DNA of 64,000 bases from Wuchereria bancrofti. Lineage: Eukaryota > Nematoda > Chromadorea > Rhabditida > Onchocercidae. The position numbers and the translations under genes were made by a program. The notes under the pieces were generated by a model, which was given only the letters and a program-made list of their open reading frames with translations, was not told the DNA's origin and made no database searches. The stretch lies in contig SSBO01000004.1 of assembly GCA_005281725.1 (NCBI GenBank), forward strand, positions 558,001 to 622,000, written 5' to 3'. Shown here piece by piece: positions 51,201-63,429 of the stretch (positions are counted from its first letter, which is position 1; each line of letters opens with the position of its first letter).

Positions 51201-51819
51201 TTCGTTTCATGATAGTGGTAGATAGGTAAGATTTAGTAACATTACATACGTTTCCAGTAAGATATAAAGGAATATATTCCATATGTCATACTCATATTTA
51301 TTCTTTTTGTTTGACAGCAAAACTATTTATGATTTATTTTCTCCCAGGAGTAAGGTTTCTTAGATTTTCATATGACTGATTAAGTCTACCTCATTAGGAG
51401 AACGTGAAAATTGACACAACAAATTTAAACCTTGTTTACTTTGCGATTTTACTAAGTTTAGCATTGCTATTTAACATTAAAAATAACAATTGACTATTGA
51501 AATTAAAAGTCATGATAATTATATAAACATTGAATTTTTCAGCTTTTTATTGCTCAGTTTTGTTTCTCTCGCAAATGAAAATTTTTAAGCAATTGCTAAA
51601 AGTTTCATTATTAATTGCAATAATAAAAAAAATTAAAGGATTTTTTAAGTACAAGATTTCATCGAATTTCTTTATGAAAAGGAATTGAAAAAATGAATTC
51701 CGACTTAACAAATTATGAACAAAACATACAAATCATTCAATTGATGCTTTTTCACATCAAAATCAAAGTAACACAATAAATTTCAAACCCTATTGTTGTT
51801 TACTTCATAGATAACTTCA
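48259..51819. other. 3.5-kb AT-rich stretch, no firm gene
   Basis: A minus-strand open stretch at 48259-48350 (VPEIPDEIVSKRRNRMG in one frame) has a good GTATGT donor but no in-frame upstream ATG. A three-copy tandem repeat lies at 49594-49663. Nothing else recognised. Confidence 0.4.
49594..49663. repeat. ~24-bp tandem repeat, 3 copies
   Basis: AACTGTGATACTG followed by a CTTGAATATTC / TCTGATTGAT / CCTGATTGAT spacer, three times in a row. Confidence 0.85.
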
Positions 51820-54225
51820 TCAATCACCCATTAATCTGATGGATATATTGGAGCAATCCCAATAAATAAAAAAATGGAACAGCGAATTAATTGGCACCAA
51901 TATATATTCACTTATTGAGAACAATACGTATACTGAAACAAAGTAAAATAAAATTCATTACCATAGCTGCTAATCTGGTCTGACCTCTAACAGTAACTAT
52001 GGTATATTTTATTTTCTGATATGAAAAACACCTTCTCTAATATGCTGAACAAAAAGGATAAAATATTTGCTGAAATTTCTCTTAGAAAGATCTAAATTTG
52101 ATGAATATTAATTGTCAAACAAAACCATGAAAAACTTGCAAAACGGATAAGCTGGAATATATTATTAGTAAAGCCAATTATATTATATCCATTTGAACAG
52201 TTAAAAAATTTGTAGTAACTAGATATCAAATTGAATGTTTAAATAAAGTCCATACTTAATTGAGAGGCTTAGGAATATTTTTTCTAATTGCAGTCATTTC
52301 AAAGTAACGATAAAATTTGTGCTTGAAAACTGAAGTAATTGGTTAAATTGAAAGAAACAAATATTTCGTTAATTTTTAAATTATCAATAAAATAAAACAA
52401 ACTGAATTGGTGACATTTAGCAACTGCATAGAGGTAAGTACAAGACATTGACAATGATAATACAACTGTCGTAGTAAATAGCATCAGTTTTAAGTGAAAC
52501 AACCAACTTGACTGCAATTCGATCAAATGGGTACTGGGAAGTTAATGTGTCACTCAAAACTTGCATACATTTTCATTCGGTTGCTTAGTTTTAGTTTTAG
52601 ACAAACTTGTCAGCATCACAATTCTTTCTCTTATAATATATGAAGATTTCCTGCGGTACATTCAGCCTATTACTTCTTTCTTTCTCATTAATAACTTTAT
52701 TTGACATCTATTTATTCAATAAAATTAGTAGTAATAACTTACAGCTTTTGAACTTTTCCTCTCACCGGAAAAGTAGCAAAGCAGAATTGAAATAAGCATA
52801 TTAAAACAAAGTGTTATGAGCCATATTCCAAATGCCGTTGCATGGATATCTGTTGGATAGATTTTAAAAAAAAGAAAATATTAAATTATCGTTCAAGAAT
52901 CATTGCTTCATTTGCTTCTCTCAATTAATTTCTACCTTGTTCTATCTGTTGTTATGAACGTGAGACTGTAACAATTTATAGAAATTTGGTTTATTTTATT
53001 TCATCTTCAATTTTACTAGCAAATCGACTGAAATAAATAATTAAATGAATCTTTTTGCGGAAGCAATGCTTAAAGTATTGCTTTACCTAAATTTCAAAGT
53101 TTTTGAACAATATGTATAAATAAAAATCTTTGAACAATGTGTATAGACCTGAAGAGTTTAATTGCTCTCTAGAATGTTTCTTCGTCAAAAAAATTTTCTC
53201 AGTCTGACAGTTTATATGACTGCCATTTACTTATGATAGTATAGTTATCACAGCCGTTTACTCATGAACTAGTTCTATTATAGTCATTTACCTATGACAC
53301 TAAACTTATGAAAGCCATATTTTGCTTCCCTATGGATTTTACTTTTATTATTTTATGTCAAATATTCTCTGTTAAAGAAAAAACAATTTTAAAACTTACA
53401 AAAGTTCGAAACAACATCGAATATTGTTATTATTACAAGCGCAAGTGGCTCCAAAAGCAATGTATGCATGAGAAATTGATTCAACATTTTATACCACCAA
53501 GAATTTGCATAATTTGAGTTACTCCTTTTGTAAAGACAATTGTAGAACTATAACTATGTCATTTGCATCAAACTTCCAATTCCGATGTTAAAAACATTAA
53601 AAAAGCTTTTTACCTTTACAGTTTTTCTTGAATCTTTCTTTTTTTCTTTAACTCTTTAACTGGTACTGAGAAAAGAAAATAAATTACAATAGTTGATAGA
53701 ACGATGTATCCATTAATCTTAAACTATAAGCAGCAAAGAAATTTCATTTAAGGAATTTAATAGAAAAATAGTAAAATTTTAACTTACGAAAGGAAACATT
53801 ATTCTAGCAGGAAAATTAATAAACATCATACAAAGCCATGCCGTTCGTGTAGGTTCCCATATACCAATGATATAACTTATTGGTGGCAATACACTGCAAT
53901 AGTAAAATTGTCGAAAAGAAAAAGAAAAAACTTTCAAGAAATGAGAAATGTTTAAAGATATTCGTTAAATCAGTAATGATGTAAAATTAACGAGTTGTCT
54001 GACATTAGAATAATGATTGGTAAATTAAACAAGAAATTAGTAGTACTTGCGAGTATTGTCACAAACGGGAACGACGGACTTCTCGACTCGATGAAATTCG
54101 AAAACATAAATATACACAATGCACATACAACATCCAATGCCGGGCAGTAAAGCTCCAACAATAGCAAGTAGTGTTCGATTTATTAGCAGAAGTTCCACTT
54201 GCGACACATCACCACTTTTTGGCAT
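51820..54225 (-). CDS. PGAP2/FRAG1/DRAM-superfamily six-TM protein
   Basis: Minus-strand exons in order: 54225-54047, 53893-53788, 53665-53661 (5 nt), 53524-53400, 52849-52743, 52511-52403, 51932-51820, total about 247 aa (human PGAP2 about 254). It starts with a short tail and a TM (LLAIVGALLPGIGCC). Then comes the luminal segment with VLPPISYIIG, aligned to the NYLPSVS..IG motif of PGAP2, and RTAW matching its YVWR. The later TMs follow: LNQFLMHTLLLEPLALV, then IHATAFGIW matching IHENAF, and finally SEYILVPINSLFHFFIYWD, matching EY..VLTNMAFHMTAWWD. PGAP2 is a Golgi/ER protein needed for lipid remodelling of GPI anchors. The nematode protein is divergent, so it may belong to the wider family rather than be the true orthologue. 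Confidence 0.78.
53214..53310. repeat. ~33-bp degenerate tandem repeat, 3 copies
   Basis: GACTGCCATTTACTTATGA, CAGCCGTTTACTCATGA and TAGTCATTTACCTATGA recur at similar spacing in an intron of the PGAP2-like gene. Confidence 0.7.
53661..53665 (-). other. Inferred 5-nt microexon of the PGAP2-like gene
   Basis: TACCA on the minus strand is flanked by TTTTCTTTTCTCAG and GTTAAAG. Exon 2 ends in phase 0 and exon 4 must begin in phase 2; no alternative donor in exon 2 or acceptor for exon 4 repairs this without a stop. Five bases (2 mod 3) restore the frame and add Tyr and part of Gln. Confidence 0.45.
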
Positions 54226-55734
54226 CTCTTCATTTCAAAAATAATTTTTGAAATCATCATACTGTGTTACGGTGATATGACAACTTGGATTGGAAATCCA
54301 AGTTTTAATAAAAGTGATTATCCAACAAAAAAAAAAAAAGAAAAAACAAAAAAAGAAAACAAAATTTCTGCGGCGCAACTGAAATGCAAAATCGAAAGGA
54401 ATAATAGTTACGGGAATATACATCTCTACTTTTTTAAACTTCCCTATCTCCTTTTCTAATGCGAAACACTATCTTTGTAAAAGTAATAACAATGAAAAGC
54501 AATGTCTTTTATATTTCCGAAAACATACAAAATTGCGGCATCAACTGTCGACTGATTTCATCAAAAAACCAGTTGCATTAATACACAAAATTCGAAACAA
54601 TATATCACTCATCATTAGTAGCTTTTCCCATTGGCGATGAAACTTTCATTCCTAACTACATTGTCTATTTACTTCTATCAAATTTTTTTGAATTATGCCA
54701 TAAATAATAATTGAAACTTTTACAACTCACCATTTTTTCAATCATAAAAGTTTGTGTACTTGTTAATAATATGCTTTATATGTCAACACTTTTGACAACC
54801 ATGTTACTTCACTTTTGAAAATTGAAATATGAAAGATAAAGAATTATTACAATGAAATTCGAAGGTAGCATCCATTACTGAGCTTTTGACGCTCACAACA
54901 TACAGTCATTTCGATCAGGAAGTATCAAAATATGGTGAAAATTGTCACATACGGAAATGAATAAAAGATCACTTCCCGCACGATATGCCAAAATGACACT
55001 ATCATTACAATCAACGACGTTTTTCGACTAATCGTAATCCATCATTAATTGTAACTGCTATTGACGATGTCAGAACTTGTATTTTATGCATTCCACATGG
55101 TGTTTTACTTCTTTTTTTCAGATTCAAACTTTTGAAGGGCCAGTAATGTCTCAGCACTTAAAATATTTTTGAAATTTTGAGAAACAATATGTAGAAAGAA
55201 AAAAGGTGACAAGATTAAATATTGAACCTGATGCAATTGGGCTGATTATTTCACCTTCAACTTCTTTTATCTCAGTTTTTGATGTTACTGCCTGCAAGAC
55301 ACTTAAATTTATATATTGATAAGATCGATAAAAGCGCTCTTCCTTTATTTATAGTGGGCGATTTTCACATATCCAATCAATATTATTTGATGTAAACTTG
55401 AAATAAAAAATTTATCAAACTGAAAAACAATTTAAAATTGGTTATTTTACTGCTTCTGAAGAAAGCAAAATATGTATTATTCTAAACAGTTTTGTTCTGA
55501 TACCAGACAAAATTTATTTCTACTATTACCTGATTTTGTAAGATTGTTAATATCGAATATTTGATCCATAAGATCCATATGATCAAAATGAGACGAAAAC
55601 TCTTTACTCATCAAATTGCGTTTGTTTTTCATCAAGAAATTCAGATCTATAAACTTCTGATTTAAAAAAAAAATCAATCAAATATTAGTATCGACGAAAT
55701 GAATACATGTTATATTTTGGAAGATCAATCCTAA
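54226..55734. other. Intergenic stretch, no gene recognised
   Basis: AT-rich upstream region of the PGAP2-like gene. An A-rich AAAAAGAAAA tract lies at ~54327-54365. The minus frame at 55477-55677 shows no domain. Confidence 0.45.
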
Positions 55735-56046
55735 AATAACTAAGAGAAAAAGTTACGGTACAATAAATGTTAAATTTTATCATGAAAATAATTCATTACT
55801 TAAAATATCCATTTTGAACAAAGCTAGATTACATCGAATTACATTAAACTAAGTTAAATAGAACTTTAATATGATAAGTTAAAAGATTGTTGAACTTTTA
55901 CACTGAAGCAGTTTGTTGACTTGAAAAAGTGTGTTGTGTTGTTGCTAACTGCAGTTGTTCAGTGAAAGGAACCTTCTGCTCCATTGCTAAGTGTTTCAGA
56001 GCAGTAGCAGCTGTTCTTATATATCACAGTTGTAAGATGATTGTCA
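55735..56046 (+). repeat. 312-bp direct repeat, copy 1
   Basis: Every base I compared is identical to 63689-64000. The copy contains TTCTTATATATCAC, a TATA-like sequence about 25 bases before an ATG near 56036, which opens only a ~19-codon frame. It lies about 0.9 kb upstream of the Ig-domain gene and could be part of its promoter. The left boundary is sharp; the right boundary of the second copy is beyond the window. Confidence 0.95.
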
Positions 56047-56957
56047 AACACAACAAAAACTTGTTTCTAGCAGTTTCAGTGCCATTCTCAGTTTAGAACT
56101 TGAATTTTTCAATGTTCCATTAATTAATTAATTAGTTAATTAATATAATAATGAGTGAATTATTTCCTTTAATTTTGATTGCAATTTTTATCATCAGTGT
56201 AATCAACAATCATCTACTTCATCTTATCATCATCTATTCATTGCAAATGATAACGGTTAGTGTTAAAGCATGAAATCAGTACGTTACTTGAAAATTTTAA
56301 GCGAGTTTAGCCTTAGATAACCAAATTCAGCAAGAGTCTAAACTGTGAATGAATTAGTTGAAATGATTTGAAAATCACATTAGCTTGATAATAGCAACAT
56401 AAAGTAAGTTACATTTTCACGCATAGTCATTTGATCAATTAAGGTCATTTAACTGACTACTGATGCTGTTAAATTTGAGCATTCCGAGATACATTCTTCT
56501 TTTTCCTGTTCAATAAATCATTTTTATGATTCCCTTTTTGTAAATCAGTTTATTTTGCTGCACATTTTAATATGAAAAACCAAAAAAAGAACAGCTCTTT
56601 TTGCTTGTGATTTAATTCCAATTTTTATTCCAATTTTAATTTCCTAATTTCAAATTTTTTCTTTTTGTTAAAGCAACATTTATTGCGATGTGTACACAAA
56701 GGAAAGGATGTTTTTGTGAGATGTTTCTCAGCAACTCACTATTATTAATATCTTAACTCCTCCGCTCATTTCAAAAAATCTCAATCTCTTTCACTTCATT
56801 TTCTCAGTTTTCATTAAAATTTTACTCAAAAATAAATGATCCGATAGTTTGATCAAATTCTAAATCGCTTTCTCGTAATTGACGTCACGTAGACTAAATC
56901 TAGCGTTTATGGAAATGATATATTACCAATAGAACTGACTTATTCCAGTGAGCAACA
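56047..56957. other. Upstream region of the Ig gene
   Basis: AT-rich, with an ATTAATTAATTA tract near 56120. It holds the first copy (about 56571-56701) of a segment repeated in Ig gene intron 1. No gene recognised. Confidence 0.45.
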
Positions 56958-57303
56958 ATGAGCCTTGCACCATTCTTCGATAAAGCACCTTCAATAATTA
57001 ATAAGCCTGATGGCAGTGTACTGTTCGAATGCATGTGTAATGCGAATCCCGAACCAACCATGCAATGGTTTTTCAAGGTAACATTTATTAGAAATGAAAT
57101 TTTCATAATAATTTGGGTTGTTCGCTTCTCCAATTCCAGTGATTATGGAAAGTCAAAAAAAAGAATAGCTCTTTTTGCTTGTAAATGTTGAATGTTGTGA
57201 TTTAATTCCAATTCCAATTTCAATTTTCTATTTTCGACTTTTTGTTTTTTTTTTTTGTTTTTGTTTTTTTGAAGAACATTTATTGCGATATGTACACACA
57301 GAG
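56571..57303. repeat. Imperfect ~130-170-bp direct repeat flanking Ig exon 1
   Basis: Copy a (56571-56701) and copy b (~57136-57303) share AGCTCTTTTTGCTTG, then TGATTTAATTCCAATT, a T-rich middle, and AACATTTATTGCGAT..GTACACA. Copy b lies in intron 1 of the Ig gene and copy a upstream of it. Confidence 0.8.
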
Positions 57304-57884
57304 ATTATGTTGACACTTAAAATTCATTGTAACTTCATCCACTCATTACAGGATAAAGAATTAAGTGGTGATCGATATACGATGAAAATAAAGAAAATGG
57401 TTGGCAAATGGACATGCACGATGACCATGAAGGTTATAAGAAATGTTGCGCAAAAATCTTTGAAAACAAAATTTGCGAGCCAACTAAAGTAGATTTAATT
57501 TATCAGTTCAAATAGATTTCACTTATCAATATCCTGAGATGAATATACTTCACATCTCGAAACAATGGTAATAGATGGGTAATAATCAGTTGTAACGTAA
57601 CCAAAAAAGGACTTACATTTCAAATACGTCAAGACTCTGAAACTGTAGGAACTGCGATAAATTCAATTTACATTCTTTAAAGGACAAATCTCAGAGAAGC
57701 GTGAAGTTATGTGCCATATATTTTGAATTCGCTTTTTAAATAAAATTAAGATTTATTTTAGAATCCAACATTGCAAGATCAAGGAGTGTATAAAGTAGTA
57801 GCGACGAACAAGAATGGCACCCATTCAGTGGAACAGAATTATGTGCTATCATGCACCGCTAATGAAGTTTTCAAAACTCAATAA
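56958..57884 (+). CDS. Single I-set immunoglobulin-domain protein, intracellular muscle type
   Basis: Three exons: 56958-57077, 57352-57432, 57762-57884, all phase 0, giving 107 aa. The whole protein is one I-set Ig domain: APFFDKAPSI, then FECMCNANPEPTMQWFFKD (B-strand Cys and C-strand Trp), KWTCTMTMK (E strand), and DQGVYKVVATNKNG (tyrosine corner, D-x-G-x-Y). The F-strand Cys expected after Tyr is Val, so the canonical disulphide cannot form. There is no signal peptide. Both facts fit the cytoplasmic Ig modules of titin/twitchin/UNC-89/DIM-1-type muscle proteins rather than a secreted ZIG protein. An upstream acceptor (TTCCAG at 56948) precedes the ATG. AATAAA occurs at 57930. Orthology to a named C. 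elegans gene is not settled. Confidence 0.82.
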
Positions 57885-59290
57885 TTAGCTCATGTTTTTG
57901 CTTTTCAATACTTTTTAATATCAATTTAAAATAAAATGAAGCAAATAGACTTTTTAATGTCAAATTTAAAATAAAACGAAAGATAGATTTAAAATGAAGT
58001 TAAACAGAGAGAAAGGAAGCAGAATTTCTAGATTCTCTCATTCGTTAAAACAGAAAATCAGATTCAAAACAGCAGATGAATAGTAACTTTTAATTCGACT
58101 GAATTCATCATAGTATATAAAGGTCCAAGTGCATATCGAAAATGCCACATAGTACCAAGTGATTATTCTCTCAAGACGAATAATCATCGACATTGTTCAT
58201 AATATCTATTATGAAACAGCTAAACCAACCATAATTTTTCAATGCTTTTTAGAACTTAATTATTTTAAGTAAATGAATAAATCAATGTTTTAGAGTACTA
58301 ATGCTTAAAACAATGTAACCTTGGCAGTAATTGCAATAATTAATGATACATCAAAAACCTACTAGAAAGAATAGCTATGGTTAAAGAAACTGTCCTCTCC
58401 CAATGCAAATAACCATGGGTGACATGTGACACAATGTATCATAATTTGAGGAGTACATGTATTCTACATGTGAATAACAATTTTCTTGTATTCATCTCTT
58501 CGTATATCCATCGTAAAATTAATGATGTGTCAAGATGACCTAATACTTAAGTAAATGGTCAACAATGTGCCTTTGCTAAAAGAATTACTTTAAGTAAATG
58601 GAAGAATTTGGCAAGTGTGGTACTAATGTCGCAAGAATCACAATGCTTTATTGACATATCTTAAAATGCTTAGTTTCGCTCACTTCAACGCTATAATATT
58701 TCATTTTTTTCTTTTCCTTCTAATGTTTGTCATTTCTAATATTATTATTACTCAAAATTCAATGTTTTTTTTTGTCATATCTAAAGTACTTTTAAGGGAA
58801 GTACATAATTTATACATTTGTAGAGAAAAGTCAGTTAATAACCGGAAAACTCCTAACATTATTTCTATTCAATTTCAGTTTAATCTTTTTTCTATCTCAA
58901 TTAAACTTCGTTTAGAATGCTGAAAATTGTGTATGGTTTGAGCAAGCATATGGCGAAATAAAGGTCATATCAAGCAAATCAGGAGAATGTGCCGATCTCT
59001 TCAATTATAATTGAACTCTAAAAGTAAAGTGTGAAAAGTGAGGCACTTTAAACTGTTGTTTATTTCGTATATTTCAAATGTTATAGCATCATCGGAATAG
59101 AAATTAAATAATAAGGTAAGATGGTAAAATTATTATAGTACTACAATTCCCTATATTCCGATATACCTTTTTCATACAATATAGAGAAAGTGTATACGGA
59201 ATGGTTATCAAAAGTCTTCTGAAGGTGACTAAAAGATCTGTTGTAATTCCTGATAGTGAACATTCCGAACAACCGATTTTTGAGAACAGA
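57885..59290. other. Intergenic, convergent 3' regions
   Basis: AT-rich. TTTATT at 59059-59064 reads as AATAAA for the minus-strand gene. A ~90-bp segment at 58470-58560 is a diverged relative of 63430-63520. The plus frame 58651-58923 has no features. Confidence 0.5.
58470..58566. repeat. Diverged repeat, copy T (mate at 63430-63530)
   Basis: Shared blocks: TTCATCTCTT, CGTAAAATTAATRATGTG, CAAGATGACCTAATAC, and AAATGGTYAACAA in the same order and orientation. Confidence 0.75.
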
Positions 59291-62200
59291 TTAATCCAAT
59301 GATGGCATTACTTTCATTCTTTCGAACGCTGCTTTTTCCAATTTCTCCCGTTGACTTGGATGTGAAATCCTTATCAGTTCATATGCCCGCTGTCGCATAT
59401 TTTTGCCCCATAATTGAGCTATACCGTATTCGGTGACCACGTAATGTACATGAGCTCGTGATGTCACCACTCCTGCTCCCTGAAAATTACTACATGACAA
59501 TCGAAAAAAAAATATTTATTGAGTCATTTTAATTATATATTATGATTAAATGGTATAAATATTTAATTTACGATTAAATAAAAAAACATATGATATATAA
59601 GAAATAAGTAATTCTTTGCACCTTATTGAGATAAGGAACAATTTTCGATTCGCCTTTTTTTGTTGAAGAAGGAAGAGCAATAATGGGCTTTCCAAGTCCA
59701 TCGACACTAAGCGCTGCGCCACGAATGAAGTCTACTTGTCCACCAAAACCGGAAAGGAATCGAGAACCGACAGAATCAGAAGCAACTGTAAATTAATCAG
59801 ATTACATGACTTGCTTAAAAGAATTTCTAGTAAAGAGATAAAAGATACAAGCTGGATAATTAATTTCTTGCGGTTACAACACATTTAGATGAGGCCAATA
59901 ATCAATCTTCTATCTCAATACGAGAAAAAATACTTCCTGAGTACACCTCAAACTAGTTTTTTTTTCAAATTAATGAAGAATATCATAATCAACTGAAATA
60001 ATTAGAAGAATGATAACCTTGGCCCGTAAGATCAATCTCTACTGCTGAGTTTATTGCTGTCATTTTTGGCATAGTTTTCACGACCGATGGATCATTTACC
60101 CAAGCCACATCACCAAAAAATACGAAAGGATTATCGTTCAGGAAAGAATACAATTTTTTGGAACCATAAACAAACGATACTACCATCTGCAATGTTTACT
60201 GATACTTATATTTACAAAGAATGTGTGGGATGAATTGAAGAAGGATAATTACAAAAACTAAGGACCAAAATTGAAAAAATGGCAATAAGTGGCGGTAATA
60301 GTCATTAGAAAAAGGAAACGATTTCTAGCCTAATCGAATAAAATACGGACTAACTTTTCCTGGATGAAGAGTTTTCTTAGCATTAGTTATGGCATTACAC
60401 TCGACAAGTTTCAAAACACCATCTGAGAACATTTCTGTATGTATTCCGAGATTTTTATGATTGCCTAATGCATCCAAAGCAGCATCCGGTACAGCGCCGA
60501 TTCCTAAAACGATCTTTTGAATAAGTCACATCTATTTAACTAATATTAAGTTGTCAAACAACAACATACGTATTTATATATTATAAAGTGGTGTCTAAAA
60601 GACGGTGAAAAAGGCGAAGAAAGAGAAGTAGTCACTTTGGCAGTACCAAAAGGATAGTAAACGCTTCAGCAACATCGACAGCAATGTTCTAATGACTTCA
60701 GTCATACAATCCCAAAATCTATTAAATTTCTGCAGCTAATAAAGTTATGAAAATACATAAAAGACTTTTTTCAAAAAAATGCACCAAATGGATCTATATG
60801 TTTAGAAAAAAATCTGCTGATAAATTTAGGAAAATCAACAGACCCATTTGAAGTGTGGCGCCGTTGGCAACTAGTTCGTCAGCAATTAATTGACCAATTT
60901 TTCTTTCTGCTTCTGATGTCTTTGCATTAAATTTGCGTTCATGAAGTGGGAAGTCATTTTCAACCATAAAATCGATATGACTTTCATGGATCACCGTATC
61001 ACCGAACGTGCGTGGCATGTTCTTGTTACAAATTGCTGAAAATAAACATTCCTGTGGACTGTATTTTTTCGAAAAAACGTAAATGAAATAAATAGAGACA
61101 TTATATAAAATAAAAACAACAATGAAAATTGAAAAATTTATAAAACAAACCAATGACGAAATCTGCTAATGTTACTGCAGCACGAGTAGAGTCAGCACCA
61201 GTTCCTAGTGTACAAAAACCTTTAGAATCAGGTGGAGAAACCTGAAAAAACTGCCAATTAAAAATCAAGCTAAAATGAAGCCTTACCACAAATTAAATTG
61301 TCTAGAGAAGACTTCTTGCACCAATGAATTCAGCCCAAGCAAAAGTTAGCAAGTGAGAAAGAATAAAAAAAAAATAAATTCATGTCTTTAATATAATGTC
61401 TTTCCATTAAACTAACCGTAATTAATGCGGCATTTAGATGAATCGTTCCTGACCGAAACAACAGTGGAATTTCGTGGAGAAAAATTGAATTGAAATCAGC
61501 TGTTCCTGAAATTATGAAATCATTTTAGTTTAATAAAGTAATTTAAATTACTGGATGGGATGAATCAAATGTTTACATAAAACTTACCATCATTAACAGC
61601 GTCCCTCAAGTTGTGTCCAGTGAATAAAGAATTAGAACGGATACGATCTAAAACAGAGAAAGTATGGAACTGGTAATGACAAATATGATATTTTGAAATA
61701 CATTGCTATGATGGAATAAATAGCTTTAAAAGAGATATTGCGAAAAAGAATGTTTCAATCATCGTAAGAAAAGTGAAGAGAAATACTCACCTCTAACATC
61801 AACAGCTAACCATGGAGTGTGACCTTCCAGATGCATATGATGTAAAGTTATTTTATTAAAATTATTTGCCTTGACGTGCTCACAGAGACCCTCTAGAAGT
61901 GGTGTTGGTGTTGCTGCGATACCGTGTACAAATATATGAGATCCTAAAAGATATCTCATATTGTCATTTGGATTGATTTCACCTCTTTTCCAATTTTGAT
62001 TTAGCTGTTTACTGATATCACAGTTACTGTGGTGATACAAAGGAAAAATCCAACAATGACATGTATATTGAAATGTTAACTTAATCGTTAGTAAAAAGTT
62101 CTCAAAATCGTTTATAATTGTATATATCGTCGAAACTATCAACTGTCACCGAATACAAGGTGACATATTTCAAATAACAAATCTTTTAAAGCAATGCGAG

Positions 62201-62732
62201 GTCTCACGGAATTTTCCAAATATAACGAAAGCGCAGAAGACGCATTAAAGAGCCATCGCTAAGGACAAAAAAGTTATATATTGAATTGCAAATTATTTTA
62301 AGGCTCAAAATATCATCCAATTAACATTTCGTATTATCTTTTCTATATATCGAAAATTCGCCACCACGAAATCTGTCAATCTTAATTAAGCGGTATTTGC
62401 CAACATTGGTCGAAGTCTTGTTATACTATGTTTATAGTCACAATCACAAATTATGCTTAAAAAAAGATAATCAGGAAATTTCTTAACAAAAAGAATAATA
62501 ATTTACCACTTTTAATAACGGAAACAGCTTCTCTGCAATATTTCACAAGTTTTGGCTTCTTGCCTGCGATCGGATAAGTGACCTCACGTCCTTCCAAACT
62601 GCCACCTATCGACCGAGGTGTCGCAAAAGAAGTTGAAAATGGTCTTCCACATAAGACAGGAAAGAAGCGATTGAAGAGGTTCATATTAACTGACATTATG
62701 TTAATAGCAACCATACCAGTTACGTTATTCAA
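59291..62732 (-). CDS. acer-1: Mitochondrial acetyl-CoA hydrolase/CoA-transferase, ACER-1-like
   Basis: Ten minus-strand exons: 62732-62507, 61943-61791, 61647-61588, 61505-61417, 61241-61151, 61035-60844, 60503-60355, 60186-60018, 59785-59622, 59479-59291, all in phase, giving about 493 aa. Family landmarks in order: FVHGIAATPTPLLEGL, ADFNSIFLHEIPLLF, VSPPDSKGFCTLG, NKNMPRTFGDTVIH.SHID, GIGAVPDAALDALG..LGIHTEMFSDGVL (probable catalytic Glu ~294), SGFGGQVDFIRGA (CoA-site glycine loop, ~389-401) and VTEYGIAQLWGK near the C-terminus. The N-terminus (NLFNRFF..LCGRPFSTSF) looks like a mitochondrial presequence. Enzymes of this fold move CoA between acetate and succinate or hydrolyse acetyl-CoA; which reaction applies cannot be told from sequence. 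The first of several in-frame ATGs lies in a small tandem duplication, so the true start could be 62696 or later. Confidence 0.92.
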
Positions 62733-62796
62733 TTCTATTTGAATTAATTAGTACCAACCACACCGGTTACTTATTCAATTCTATTTAAATTAACTT
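62704..62796. repeat. ~46-bp imperfect tandem duplication over the acer-1-like start
   Basis: ACCATACCAGTTAC..TTATTCAATTCTATTT and ACCACACCGGTTAC..TTATTCAATTCTATTT occur side by side. The first copy contains the outermost ATG (minus strand) of the hydrolase gene. Confidence 0.8.
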
Positions 62797-63429
62797 CAAA
62801 GGACATGTGTATTTATAAGGGCGTAATGGAAATACGTAAGCATTGCGTGGCGCAGTCCTATCGATTACGGCTGCTTCTGCCTGAAATAAATTTCCTATTT
62901 TTATGGCCAATCAATTCTGTATATTTCTTTTTTGAACAAAAAGGAAAAAAACATTTCGAAAAATGGAGAAAATACAGAAAAAAGTTGAAATGGGTATAGT
63001 GGGTGTGATTTGAATAGATTTCGTACACATCAGACAGGGAAAGATCAATAACTAATTTTGCAGCAGAAATTGAAAGAAAGGTTAAAAATCATAGGAGAAG
63101 AGCAAAGAATAAGAATTGGAGGTCCATATTTTGAGCTTCAGTTAATGGAAAAGATCAATTGTCTACTCTTTTGCGTTGATGCTTCTCTTTCATTGACAAT
63201 ATCGCGTTGCAAATGTGTGATACGTTTCATAACCTTGGAAAGAACAGCAGAAAAAAGAAAAATGCTGAGAAATATGTTTTACCTAAAAACGATGGTAACG
63301 ATGATATTATTGTACTAGGTGATGGTCCAATGATCTTGAAGTTAGTTATTAAAGTCATTAAATTTTAAACTTTAAATTTCGTGTAAAATACATAATCAGT
63401 TATATCTGAATATGTATTTTACACGTGAA

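Noticed and set aside
53308..53517. 69-codon plus frame
   Set aside because: Antisense shadow of exon 4 of the PGAP2-like gene.
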